Below are positions 33,060-41,110 of a DNA stretch of 41,170 nucleotides, one piece after another; the first letter of the stretch is position 1, and each line of letters begins with the position of its first letter. The notes under the pieces are model-generated. The model was not told the DNA's origin, made no database searches, and worked only from the letters and a program-made list of their open reading frames with translations. A program made the translations under genes and the position numbers. Location: contig DGUD01000046.1 in NCBI GenBank assembly GCA_002393865.1, positions 1-41,170 on the forward strand, given 5' to 3'. Origin of the DNA: Treponema sp. UBA4319. Lineage in GTDB: Bacteria; Spirochaetota; Spirochaetia; Treponematales; Treponemataceae.

Positions 33060-34346
33060 CTACAGCTCCAGCGGCGGCACCTTGGCAAAAAACGATACCG
33101 TGCATGCCGTTACCTTGTATATTCCTTTCAGTATACACCCAAAGAAGGGGGAAAGAAAAGGCATTGCGAGGCAGCAGGGCACTGCGGCGAGCGCAAGGGA
33201 CATGAAGGCGCTGACCATCGGGGAGACCGCCAGCGATGCGACGATGCCGGCCGGCATGACAGAGCCGAAGAGCTTCAGACTTAGCGGCGCGGTCGCAATC
33301 TGTGCCCCGGCGGAAGCGGCAAGCGCGCGGGCGGCCGCGGGAGGAATCCATCTGGCGGCTATGCGCTCCAGCCTGCGGGCGCACAGCAGGATGCCGAGCA
33401 GCGCCCCGTACGAAAGCTCCGCGGCCGCTGTCCCCAAATCCCCTGGCCGGAGCAGCAGGTGAATCATGAATGTGGCGGCAAGCACGGCGAGAGAGCCGGG
33501 CGACTTGCAGGACACAAGGCCGCACAGCACCATGATAAGCGCAGAAATTCCCGCGCGCACGAGGGAAGGCGTGGCTCCGGCAAACCAGATAAAGCAGCTG
33601 ATGCCTGCGAGCTGCGCGAGGAACGCGTAGCGGCGCCCGAAGACCCGGCTCCAGAGACTGCACGCAAGGCCGGAAAAGAAGGAAAGGTGCATGCCGCTGA
33701 GCGCAAGGATGTGCGAAAGCCCCGCGTTCCGGAACGAGTCGCCGAGCTCCGGCTCCGTGTATTCGCGGGCACCGGCAAGCAGGGAGAGCGCCAGTCCTCC
33801 GGCATCCCCCCAGCCGTACAGAAGCCGCCGGAATGCGATGCGGCAGGCGGCACGGAAACGCGCGATGGTGCCGGCGATTCCTGCGGGAAAGGAGCCGTCG
33901 CTCACCGTAGACACGAGGAATAGGCCGCTTTCCGGCTCCCAGCGCCCGCTGCAGCAGAGCCTTGCCCCTGCCTCGCAGCACAAGCCCTGCGCTCCCGTAC
34001 GGGCTGCAATCCGGCCGGGGTACCGGCTTTCCACAAAGCGTACAGGCAGCAGCACGGAGATGCAGCCTTCCGCCTGAGAGCGTATGCAGGCGCCGGCCGC
34101 CTGCCCTTCCACGGACGAAAGCCGGAGCTGTGACACATAGCTGTGGCCGCTGGCTGTCTTTACGGGATTTGAGCTGATGGTACCGCAGACGGAGTCCGCC
34201 GCCTCCAGCGGCAGCAGGGAACGGCATGGTTTTGCCCTGCTGCAGGGCATCATGCCGCCGTAATACAGCACCGCGAGCGCCGCCGCTGCTATGCACAGCG
34301 GGTTCCTGGCACAAAAAGAGAGTGAATTGAGTGATGGTTCTACCAC
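33060..34346 (-). CDS. ComEC/Rec2-type membrane protein lacking the C-terminal nuclease domain
   Basis: 428 aa. ComEC forms the inner-membrane channel for DNA uptake. The competence domain is recognisable from about residue 170: LALSLLAGAREYTEPELGDS, FRNAGLSHILALSGMHLSFF and GATPSLVRAGISALIMVL, with about nine membrane segments. Full-length ComEC (700-800 aa) ends in a metallo-beta-lactamase domain that is missing here; only 167 bases follow before rsmA, so this is a short form and not a frameshift. The start is GTG at 34346, within the last codons of the preceding gene, with no good ribosome binding site, so translational coupling is likely. Confidence 0.88.
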   Translation of the reverse strand: MVEPSLNSLSFCARNPLCIAAAALAVLYYGGMMPCSRAKPCRSLLPLEAADSVCGTISSNPVKTASGHSYVSQLRLSSVEGQAAGACIRSQAEGCISVLLPVRFVESRYPGRIAARTGAQGLCCEAGARLCCSGRWEPESGLFLVSTVSDGSFPAGIAGTIARFRAACRIAFRRLLYGWGDAGGLALSLLAGAREYTEPELGDSFRNAGLSHILALSGMHLSFFSGLACSLWSRVFGRRYAFLAQLAGISCFIWFAGATPSLVRAGISALIMVLCGLVSCKSPGSLAVLAATFMIHLLLRPGDLGTAAAELSYGALLGILLCARRLERIAARWIPPAAARALAASAGAQIATAPLSLKLFGSVMPAGIVASLAVSPMVSAFMSLALAAVPCCLAMPFLSPFFGCILKGIYKVTACTVSFFAKVPPLEL

Positions 34347-35566
34347 TTAAGCTGCGCGAGGGCGTTTCTGGCCGCGTCCGTCACTTCCTGAGGATAATCG
34401 AGGTACGTCACATAGAGCAGGTAGTCGAAAGCGGTCTTGTCGCCCAGACCTCCCAATGCATTGATGACGGAAAGCACAACGGCTTCAACAGGGGCATCGT
34501 CTGACTCCATGCACTTGTTGAGAAAATCCAGATAGGAGGAAAGCACCTGCCCTGTCTCGGCGCATGCGACTGCTGCGATGTCGCCGATTGCCTGCGCGAA
34601 CTGCACCGGCGTAATCAGGCTGCTCTCGTATTCCAGGCGCGCAATAGGAAAGTAGTCGGTCACCATCTTTGAGGCCCGTGTCCACTGCGTGTCGGAGATA
34701 AGCTTTAGCGAGGCAAGCTGGAGCTGCACGTGCTCCGGGCTCAGCTCTTCCGCCGCCGGAATTTCCCCGTCTGCTTTATAGATAGACGCCGAAAGCGCAT
34801 TTTCCGCAAGCTCGCCCTTTATTTTTTTCGAGATTTTCTCGTTCCTTCGAACAATGTCGAGGATGTCTATTTTTTCAGACAGTCTCACGGAGGACATCAT
34901 TCGTATGATTTCGGGCCCGCAGCTGTTCGCGAGCGGTCCGAACGCGTCCTCCAGCTCGTCCTTGTAGCCCGGCCAGATATTCATGAGGTCGGCGACAAAG
35001 AGCACGTTGAAAGATGTCTTGTTCCCCGCCGATTTGAGCAGGCGGACTGATTTGAGCAGCACGTCGTCCATCGGCGCGGAAAGCGCGTCCTCCGCTGCTT
35101 TCTGGGCCTTCTCCGCCACGTATGCGTTGATGAGCGATACATTGCTCTCCGAGGGGAATTCCTCGAATTTATCAAGCACCGCGACACGTATCTTGTTGTC
35201 AGGAAAGGCTTTGAACACCTGAGCAAGCTTTGCGGACACATCTTTCGCCTGCTCTTCCGTGAGCATCGTCTTTTTAAGGAGTCTTACAGAGACTGTCACC
35301 AGCTCATGCAGGTCGCTGTCACCGGCAAGGACATCCTGCACATCGAGCGCAAAATCAAGCGCCTTGAGGCACAGGGCGACGGAATCGTTCTCCGCCGCCT
35401 CCCGCACTGCGCTGGTCTTCTGCTGGATGCTGCCGCGCAGAAAATCTGCCTCTATCTGCCGGATGTCGCGCGCGCTGGCGGCTGCCCCCGCAAAGAGCAG
35501 CGTCATGCCAAGGACTGCTCCCCGGCGCCGCGCCCTACGAGACAAAGCTGAACCTTTTCCTTCCAT
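34340..35566 (-). CDS. Exported HEAT-like helical repeat protein
   Basis: 408 aa. An arginine-rich n-region (RRARRRG) and hydrophobic stretch form a signal peptide, probably cut after AASA (about residue 32). The mature protein is all-helical, with repeated helix pairs of HEAT/armadillo type (for example DSDLHELVTVSVRLLKK; AVVLSVINALGGLGDKTAFD; DYPQEVTDAARNALAQL). Such proteins are typically scaffolds. I choose the ATG at 35566 with GGAG eight bases upstream, rather than the GTG at 35575 that overlaps that site. It follows the PilZ gene by 34 bases and overlaps comEC. Confidence 0.75.
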   Translation of the reverse strand: MEGKGSALSRRARRRGAVLGMTLLFAGAAASARDIRQIEADFLRGSIQQKTSAVREAAENDSVALCLKALDFALDVQDVLAGDSDLHELVTVSVRLLKKTMLTEEQAKDVSAKLAQVFKAFPDNKIRVAVLDKFEEFPSESNVSLINAYVAEKAQKAAEDALSAPMDDVLLKSVRLLKSAGNKTSFNVLFVADLMNIWPGYKDELEDAFGPLANSCGPEIIRMMSSVRLSEKIDILDIVRRNEKISKKIKGELAENALSASIYKADGEIPAAEELSPEHVQLQLASLKLISDTQWTRASKMVTDYFPIARLEYESSLITPVQFAQAIGDIAAVACAETGQVLSSYLDFLNKCMESDDAPVEAVVLSVINALGGLGDKTAFDYLLYVTYLDYPQEVTDAARNALAQLKW

Positions 35567-35600
35567 AGCTGTCACTCCTCATTGCATTCGCAACGTCGCC

Positions 35601-36725
35601 CTAAAAACCGGAATTTTCAGGGGCTTTATCCTCTGTGTCCGCCGACTCAAAACCGTCGTCGTCCGTATGTGCGGCGGTGTCCCCGCCTGAGCTTGGGGCC
35701 GCGTTCCTCGCGCTCTCGGAGGCATTCTCGTATATATAGCGGACGAGCGCCTCCTTCATGTCGTTCTCGATGTACGTGCACTCAAAATGCAGCCGGGACT
35801 GCCGGATGCCGCGGTTGTATTCGACGGCACGGATGACGCCCAGCATGAGGACGGGGACGCTGTTCAGGTTGAACGCAAGCTTGACCTGGACGCCCTGCCG
35901 CCCTTTTCCCCCGATGCGTATCAGCGCTCCGCCTTCGCTCAGATCCTCCAGCATGCACGCTGAGCCGCTCTCGCCTTCCTTTATACTATAATCAACAAGC
36001 TTGCTTTTGATTACATACATCTGGGCATTTATTCTGCAGCTGCAGCGGATGGAGCTGCGCTTCTGCATGCGGTCAATCCGGGCGGAATGCTGCAGGTTCA
36101 GGCAGCGCTTTCCGCCGGACTCGCCCGCGCTCTCCACAAGGGAGTCGAAGACGTAGCACGCGTCGCCGGAAAGCCCCGCATATACGCTGACCCGCTTGCC
36201 TATCCACTCCGTCGAGGGGAGCTCAAGCGGCGGTCCCCGGAAGAGCTTGCGGGGCTGCACCGGAAAGGAGATGACCAGCTGGCGGCCTGTGGCCAGCACG
36301 CGGGAAGAAAAAATACCCTTCCCCTTGAAGATGATGCTGAGCCGCTGCCCCAGCTCAAGCTCGTGGCTGTCCTTGAGCTTTCCGTGCTCTGTGGTCTTGA
36401 GCGCGAGATGCCGCCGGAATACGTTCAGCGACGAGAGGAGCTGCTTTATGTCCTCCCGCTCCGCCGTGCCGTTCCGCCGGCTCTCGCTCTGAATCATCGC
36501 GATGCATTTGTTGAGCAGCGGCACGGAATCGTATAGCAGGGACGGCGTGCTTATGCCGCATTTCTCCGCGGTCTTCCACAGGGTCTGTATCTCCTGCCGG
36601 CGGAAGCCCTTCGTGCTTCCTTCCGCAAAAAACTGAATCTTTTCTTTGTGCGCGACAAAGAAGACAAGTACGACAAAAATGAGGATGACGACAGCGGCAA
36701 GAGCCAGCGCTATAGTGGTATCCAA
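35601..36725 (-). CDS. Membrane-anchored PilZ-domain protein
   Basis: 374 aa. An N-terminal membrane segment (about residues 4-25) is followed by a helical region and a PilZ-N/YcgR-like beta region (about 125-220). The PilZ domain follows, with RSSIR at 223-227 (RxxxR) and EDLSEGGA near 260-267 (D/NxSxxG), the c-di-GMP-binding motifs. The tail is acidic. The start is TTG at 36725 with a strong GGGAGG (36736-36731) five bases upstream; codons before it lie in the divergent promoter region. It is thus a likely c-di-GMP receptor, first in an operon with the HEAT-like protein and ComEC; its output is unknown. Confidence 0.85.
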   Translation of the reverse strand: MDTTIALALAAVVILIFVVLVFFVAHKEKIQFFAEGSTKGFRRQEIQTLWKTAEKCGISTPSLLYDSVPLLNKCIAMIQSESRRNGTAEREDIKQLLSSLNVFRRHLALKTTEHGKLKDSHELELGQRLSIIFKGKGIFSSRVLATGRQLVISFPVQPRKLFRGPPLELPSTEWIGKRVSVYAGLSGDACYVFDSLVESAGESGGKRCLNLQHSARIDRMQKRSSIRCSCRINAQMYVIKSKLVDYSIKEGESGSACMLEDLSEGGALIRIGGKGRQGVQVKLAFNLNSVPVLMLGVIRAVEYNRGIRQSRLHFECTYIENDMKEALVRYIYENASESARNAAPSSGGDTAAHTDDDGFESADTEDKAPENSGF

Positions 36726-36726
36726 A

Positions 36727-36755
36727 TTGACCTCCCGCTTATTTTGCCTTATACT
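36727..36755 (+). promoter_or_regulatory. Promoter of the CPBP protease gene
   Basis: TTGACC (36727-36732, 5/6) and TATACT (36750-36755, 5/6) are spaced 17 bp. The predicted start near 36762 leaves a leader of only about 8 nt before the ATG at 36770, without a ribosome binding site. Confidence 0.7.
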
Positions 36756-36776
36756 ATAGCATATTCCGTATGAAAA
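36748..36776 (-). promoter_or_regulatory. Possible promoter of the PilZ operon, overlapping the divergent one
   Basis: On the minus strand, TTTTCA (36776-36771, 4/6) and TATAAG (36753-36748, 5/6) are spaced 17 bp. Its -10 box shares four bases with the -10 box of the + strand promoter, so the two would exclude each other. Confidence 0.45.
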
Positions 36777-37450
36777 AAAAATATCTCGCTGCGGAATTTG
36801 CCGCTGTTTTTTTCCTGCTCGTCCTGCCGCCGCTCCTTGTCCGTTCCGGCGAGGGGAGCGCGACGCTCGTTTCAGCCGCTGACTTCTCATGGACGGCGCT
36901 CATGCAGCTGGCAGTCGCGCTTTTCCTTGACATCCAGTTCCGCTGTACGCAGCGACAGGTCCTTCCGTCCGCGCCTGCCGCGGCGCAGTCATTCCAGAAG
37001 CTCGTGACGGTTTTGCTCTGGGGCTCCACGACATTCGGCTGCCTTATGCTTATCTATGCGCTCATGGGGACGCTCGCCCTGCTGCTGCCGTCTTTTTTTG
37101 CCGCCGGCAGGGATTTCCCTGTTCCCGCGCCGGGGCTGCTGCTGGCGCTGAACCTCGCGGCCGGCGCGTATTACGAGGAGGTGTTGTACCGCCAGTTCAT
37201 CCCCGGAAGCCTCCGCTCCCTGCTCCCTGCGCGGCGGCTTGCCATCCCCGTCGAGCTGGTGTCGCTCCTGCTCTTCGCCTTCTCCCACCGCTACCTGGGG
37301 GCGCCGTCCGTGCTCAATGCGGCGCTCTGCGGCATCATGCTCAGAATCTGCTGCATCAGGACGGGAGGCGTCCGCACCGGAGCCGCCGTGCACTTCCTGT
37401 ACAATATGTTGCTCGTGCTTGCCTCTGCCCTGCTGGGGGGGGGAGGTTGA
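36770..37450 (+). CDS. CPBP-family intramembrane metalloprotease
   Basis: 226 aa with about six to eight membrane segments. The CPBP (Rce1/Abi-like) motifs are complete: EEVLYR (E136, E137, R141), FAFSHR with H173, and HFLYN with H208 and N212. These proteases process membrane or lipidated substrates, or modify small peptides; the target is unknown. The ATG at 36770 has no ribosome binding site. The last codons are a run of nine G's (37435-37443), so slippage would replace the end LLGGGG with a longer tail in another frame. Confidence 0.85.
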   Translation: MKKKYLAAEFAAVFFLLVLPPLLVRSGEGSATLVSAADFSWTALMQLAVALFLDIQFRCTQRQVLPSAPAAAQSFQKLVTVLLWGSTTFGCLMLIYALMGTLALLLPSFFAAGRDFPVPAPGLLLALNLAAGAYYEEVLYRQFIPGSLRSLLPARRLAIPVELVSLLLFAFSHRYLGAPSVLNAALCGIMLRICCIRTGGVRTGAAVHFLYNMLLVLASALLGGGG

Positions 37451-37508
37451 ATTCCTGCGTCGTGCCGAGGGTTTTGCAAAAAAAATAGGGCGGATTTCCT
37501 GAATATAC

Positions 37509-37537
37509 TTGCATACCGTGACATATTCCGGTATACT
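37509..37537 (+). promoter_or_regulatory. thrC promoter P1
   Basis: TTGCAT (37509-37514, 4/6) and TATACT (37532-37537, 5/6), spaced 17 bp. It overlaps P2 with a 10-bp offset. Confidence 0.6.
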
Positions 37538-37547
37538 GAACTATATT
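37519..37547 (+). promoter_or_regulatory. thrC promoter P2
   Basis: GTGACA (37519-37524, 5/6) and TATATT (37542-37547, 5/6), spaced 17 bp. The predicted start near 37554 is at the first ATG of the leader (37555). The two offset promoters give transcripts about 10 bases apart. Confidence 0.65.
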
Positions 37548-37558
37548 CTTTAGAATGT

Positions 37559-37648
37559 ATGAGCAAGTTTCAGAAGCCTGTCGCTTTTGAGACCGCTTCA
37601 CATATCAATGCGGGGAGAGAAAGCGCAAACGTTTTCCCGCAGACATAA
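37559..37648 (+). CDS. Possible 29-aa leader peptide before thrC
   Basis: ATG at 37559 opens a 29-codon frame that ends at TAA 14 bases before the thrC start. It has only two Thr codons and one Ile codon, so it does not look like a classical thr attenuator peptide. It has no ribosome binding site. An alternative ATG at 37555 gives just 11 codons. A hairpin with GCGG/CCGC and GAAAGCG/CGTTTTC stems folds in its 3' half (about 37608-37642). I consider expression unproven. Confidence 0.25.
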   Translation: MSKFQKPVAFETASHINAGRESANVFPQT

Positions 37649-37662
37649 AAAAGGTACTCGCC

Positions 37663-39075
37663 ATGATTTATACTGATACTCGCGATAAGAAGATACAGGC
37701 TGATTTCAAGACCGCCGTGCTGAGCGGCATGAATGCGGCGACCGGGGGGTTGTATATCCCCGTCGAATTCCCCAGGCTGGATCCGGCTTTCATCGGCCGC
37801 AATCCGGAGCCCTCGTTCCGGGAGATAGCCTACGAGATGGCGAGGCCCTACGTGCAGGGCGAGATACCCGACGCCGACCTTGAGTCGATTATCCAGGACG
37901 CCTACCCCTTTATGCCGCAGGTTGTGCCGATTGACCCGGTGACCTATGTGCTTGAGCTTTTCCACGGCCCTACCTGCGCCTTCAAGGATTTCGGCGCACG
38001 CTTTATGGCCCGCGTGATGTCCTACTTCAACCGCGGCGCGGACGACAATCTGCACATCCTCGTCGCCACCAGCGGAGACACAGGCTCCGCCGTGGGCAGC
38101 GCCTTCCACAACGTGCCGGGCATCGACGTGACCATACTCTACCCCGACGGAAAGATATCCCCGCTGCAGGAGAAGCAGCTCTCCACCTTTGACGGCAATG
38201 TGCGCGCGCTCAAGGTGAAGGGAACCTTTGACGACTGCCAGAAGCTGGTGAAGACGGCCTTTACGGACAGCGAGCTTCGCGGCAAGTTCCGTCTGTCCTC
38301 CGCCAATTCCATCAACATCTCGCGCCTGCTGCCGCAGAGCTTCTATTACATGTACGCGTCCCTCGTCGTCCGCAACCGCATACCGCATGACAGCAAGATA
38401 GAGAATCCGTCTATCATCGCCGTTGTGCCCAGCGGCAACTTCGGCAACCTGACGAGCGGCCTCATCGCATACGAGGCCGGGGCGCCCATCGGCGGCTTTG
38501 TTGCCGCCACGAACGCGAACCATACGATACCGGACTGGATTGCGAGCGGCGAATACAAGCCGCGGGAATCGGTCGCCACGCTGAGCAACGCGATGGATGT
38601 CGGCGCGCCGAGTAATTACGAGCGCATCGCCGCCATGTACAGCCTTGAGCAGGTGCGCCAGATGTTCGCGTCTTACTGGACTGATGACGCTGGCACGATA
38701 GAGGCGATACGGGCGTGCAACGAGAAGACCGGCTATATCATTGACCCGCACGGAGCCGTCGCATGGAAGGCGTGGAACGATATCCGCCACGGCAGCATGG
38801 AGAAGCTTGTCGGCGGCCTGAAAGGAGACAGCGGCAAACCCGGCCTTACGCCGAATATTCCTGCGTGGGCAGAGAGTATCCCCGGCAAACAGGCGGTCGG
38901 CATCGTGCTGGAGACCGCGCATCCCGCAAAATTCGGCGCGACGGTCACTAAGGCTATCGGCAGGGAGCCGAGCATTCCCGCCCGCCTGGAGAAGGTCATG
39001 CATCTGCCTGACCGCGCGATTCCCATGGAGAAAGATTACGCAAGCTTCAAGGAGTGGCTTTCCTCCAGCTTGTAG
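37663..39075 (+). CDS. thrC: Threonine synthase
   Basis: 470 aa. It converts O-phosphohomoserine to threonine with PLP. GPTCAFKDFGARF holds the PLP lysine K108. ATSGDTGSAVGSAF and PSGNFGNL are the phosphate-binding and PLP-ring motifs. It belongs to the longer threonine-synthase group (fungal/E. coli-like, with the N-terminal domain starting TDTR). An AAAAGG site lies about 9 bases before the ATG. It has a leader of about 110 nt with tandem promoters, and a strong terminator follows. No other thr gene is in the window, so it is a single-gene unit. Confidence 0.96.
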   Translation: MIYTDTRDKKIQADFKTAVLSGMNAATGGLYIPVEFPRLDPAFIGRNPEPSFREIAYEMARPYVQGEIPDADLESIIQDAYPFMPQVVPIDPVTYVLELFHGPTCAFKDFGARFMARVMSYFNRGADDNLHILVATSGDTGSAVGSAFHNVPGIDVTILYPDGKISPLQEKQLSTFDGNVRALKVKGTFDDCQKLVKTAFTDSELRGKFRLSSANSINISRLLPQSFYYMYASLVVRNRIPHDSKIENPSIIAVVPSGNFGNLTSGLIAYEAGAPIGGFVAATNANHTIPDWIASGEYKPRESVATLSNAMDVGAPSNYERIAAMYSLEQVRQMFASYWTDDAGTIEAIRACNEKTGYIIDPHGAVAWKAWNDIRHGSMEKLVGGLKGDSGKPGLTPNIPAWAESIPGKQAVGIVLETAHPAKFGATVTKAIGREPSIPARLEKVMHLPDRAIPMEKDYASFKEWLSSSL

Positions 39076-39139
39076 CAGCAGAGGCAACGCACTGGCCGGC
39101 TTTGCCGCCTTGTGTATTGCTGCGGCAGGACAATAGGCG

Positions 39140-39169
39140 GCCCCCGCATAAGCGGGGGCTGTTTTTTTT
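39140..39169 (+). terminator. Intrinsic terminator of thrC
   Basis: GCCCCCGC (39140-39147) pairs perfectly with GCGGGGGC (39152-39159) across ATAA and runs into eight T's (39162-39169). It also separates thrC from the convergent dCMP deaminase gene. Confidence 0.95.
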
Positions 39170-39177
39170 AGGGCAGG

Positions 39178-39675
39178 CTACATGTTCTCGTAGGTCTGGA
39201 CGCCGTCCTCAAGGTGCTCTATTCTGATACCCGCTTCGCGGAACATCTGCATGGAGTCCGCCTCGTCATGGTAATGCTTCTCGCAGACCACACGCCGGAT
39301 GCCGCAGTTGATGATGAGCATGGCGCAGGTGCGGCAGGGCGTCATCTTGCAGTAGACGGTTCCCCCGTCTATCGATATGCCGCGCTTTGCCGCCTGGCAG
39401 ATGGCATTCTGCTCCGCGTGGACGGTACGGACGCAATGCTGCGTGATGGAGCCGTCAGAGTGAATCATCTTGCGCATCAGGTGCCCGACGTCATCGCAGT
39501 GCGGGAGCCCTGCGGGGCTTCCCACATATCCGGTCACCAGAATCTGGTTGTCGCGGGCGATGACGCAGCCAGAGCGCCCCCGGTCGCAGGTCGCCCGCTT
39601 TGCGACCGTCCTGCAGACCTCCATGAAATAATCATCCCATGTGGGACGCACGTATTTTTCCTGACCATCCGGCAT
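39178..39675 (-). CDS. dCMP deaminase (ComEB-like)
   Basis: 165 aa. It deaminates dCMP to dUMP for dTTP synthesis. Zinc and catalytic residues are clear: H86 and E88 in VHAEQNA, C114 and C117 in TPCRTC. GYVGSPAGLPHCDD is a family feature. A strong GGAGGT precedes the ATG at 39675. It lies 84 bases after the purine permease on the same strand, and a large hairpin in that gap (39696-39742) has no T-run, so cotranscription is plausible. Confidence 0.93.
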   Translation of the reverse strand: MPDGQEKYVRPTWDDYFMEVCRTVAKRATCDRGRSGCVIARDNQILVTGYVGSPAGLPHCDDVGHLMRKMIHSDGSITQHCVRTVHAEQNAICQAAKRGISIDGGTVYCKMTPCRTCAMLIINCGIRRVVCEKHYHDEADSMQMFREAGIRIEHLEDGVQTYENM

Positions 39676-39695
39676 CGTTCACCTCCCTGATTCAT

Positions 39696-39742
39696 GCTGC
39701 CCGGCCGCGCATGCTTTGCCTGCGTGCGCGCTTGCGGGCAGC
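39696..39742 (-). promoter_or_regulatory. GC-rich hairpin between permease and dCMP deaminase genes
   Basis: GCTGCCCG (39696-39703) pairs perfectly with CGGGCAGC (39735-39742), and GCGCATGC/GCGTGCGC inside pair with one mismatch. There is no U-tract, so it may stabilise mRNA ends or reduce read-through. Confidence 0.45.
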
Positions 39743-39759
39743 TCTCGCAAAAACGTAGC

Positions 39760-41073
39760 CTAGGCGCTCACGGCGTCCATGACAATCTTAAAGACGAAAA
39801 TCGCGGCGAGCACCCAGGTGACGGCCGGAATGTCCTTTGCCTTCCGCCCGGCTACCTTGCAGATGACGTAGGCGATGATTCCCCAGGAGATGCCGTTCGC
39901 GATGCTGTAGCTGAACGGCATGACCATAATCGTGACGAAGGCGGGGATTCCCTCCGTGATGTCGGAGAAATCGATGGACGTGACGGACTTAATCATCAGG
40001 AATCCCACGAAGATAAGCGCCGGAGCCGTCGCCGCGCCCGGAATGAGCGCGAACAGCGGTGACAAAAAGAGCGCGAGGAGGAAGAGGATTGCGGTGACGA
40101 CGGAGGACAGGCCGGTGCGTCCGCCAGCCGCCACGCCGGAAGTGCTCTCGACGTAGCTGGTGACCGTGGAGGTGCCGAGACATGCGCCTGCGACCGTTCC
40201 GACCGCATCGGCAAAAAGGGCTCCCTTGATGTTGGGGATGTTGCCCTTCTTGTCCACGAGCCCGGCCTGCTCGGCGACACCCATCAGCGTGCCGACCGTG
40301 TCGAACATATCGACAAAGAGGAACGTGAAGAACACGAGGAAGAATTGCCCCGTCAGAATATTGCTGAAGTCGAACTTGAAAAGAAGCGGTGCAGAGGGCA
40401 GCGAAACCGGCCCGCTCCATCCTTCCGGCACCGATGTGACGCCGAAGGGAATGCCGATAATCGTGGTCGCGATGATGCCGATGAGTATAGAGCCGGGCAC
40501 TTTCATCACATAGAGGACTATGGTGATGATGAGCCCCAGCACGGCGACCAGCGCAATCTTGTTGTCAAAATTCACAAAGCCCATGATAGGCATGCCGCCG
40601 TCGGACTTTGCGAGGATGCCGCCGTCGGCAAGCCCTATCATCGCGATGAACAGGCCGATACCGACCGCCACGGCCTTCTTCAGGTGCGCGGGAATCGAAT
40701 TGATGATTGCCTCGCGTACGCCGACCGCCGACAGGATGATAAAGAGCAGGCCTTCGATAAGGACTGCCGTCAGGGCTGTCTGGAAGGAGACTCCCATGCC
40801 AAGCACGACGGAAAAAGCAAAGAACGCGTTCAGCCCCATGCCGGGCGCCAGCGCGACAGGAAGGTTCGCGGCAAAGGCCATGACAAGCGTCGCTATCGCG
40901 GATGCCAGCGCGGTGGCGGTAAACACCGCCCCGAAGGACATGCCCCCGCATGCAGAGAGCATTCCGGGGTTCACCGCAAGGATGTAGGACATTGCCAGAA
41001 AGGTCGTAAGCCCGGCGATAATCTCACGGTTCACGGTGGAGCCGCGTTCCTTCACCTTAAAAAATTTTTCCAT
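39760..41073 (-). CDS. NCS2-family purine permease (AzgA/PbuG-like)
   Basis: 437 aa with about 12-14 membrane segments. The sequence matches the AzgA-type nucleobase:H+ symporters for adenine, guanine or hypoxanthine: AGLTTFLAMSYILAVNP, ALAPGMGLNAFFAF, FVDMFDTVGTLMGVAEQAG and TSTVTSYVESTSGVAAGGRTG (two adjoining motifs). It may feed the nucleotide pool used by the neighbouring dCMP deaminase. I start at the ATG at 41073 with GGAGG twelve bases upstream (41090-41086); an in-frame ATG at 41106 lies before that site. It has its own promoter. Confidence 0.93.
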   Translation of the reverse strand: MEKFFKVKERGSTVNREIIAGLTTFLAMSYILAVNPGMLSACGGMSFGAVFTATALASAIATLVMAFAANLPVALAPGMGLNAFFAFSVVLGMGVSFQTALTAVLIEGLLFIILSAVGVREAIINSIPAHLKKAVAVGIGLFIAMIGLADGGILAKSDGGMPIMGFVNFDNKIALVAVLGLIITIVLYVMKVPGSILIGIIATTIIGIPFGVTSVPEGWSGPVSLPSAPLLFKFDFSNILTGQFFLVFFTFLFVDMFDTVGTLMGVAEQAGLVDKKGNIPNIKGALFADAVGTVAGACLGTSTVTSYVESTSGVAAGGRTGLSSVVTAILFLLALFLSPLFALIPGAATAPALIFVGFLMIKSVTSIDFSDITEGIPAFVTIMVMPFSYSIANGISWGIIAYVICKVAGRKAKDIPAVTWVLAAIFVFKIVMDAVSA

Positions 41074-41110
41074 AGTTTTCAGTATCCTCCTAAAGATAAA
41101 CTGCACGCTT

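Noticed and set aside
32956..34314. Open 452-codon frame in another frame of comEC
   Set aside because: Arginine- and alanine-rich shadow; the comEC frame has membrane segments and family motifs.
37570..39087. Open 505-codon frame antisense to thrC
   Set aside because: It mirrors the thrC codons, has no family motif or ribosome binding site, and thrC is unambiguous.
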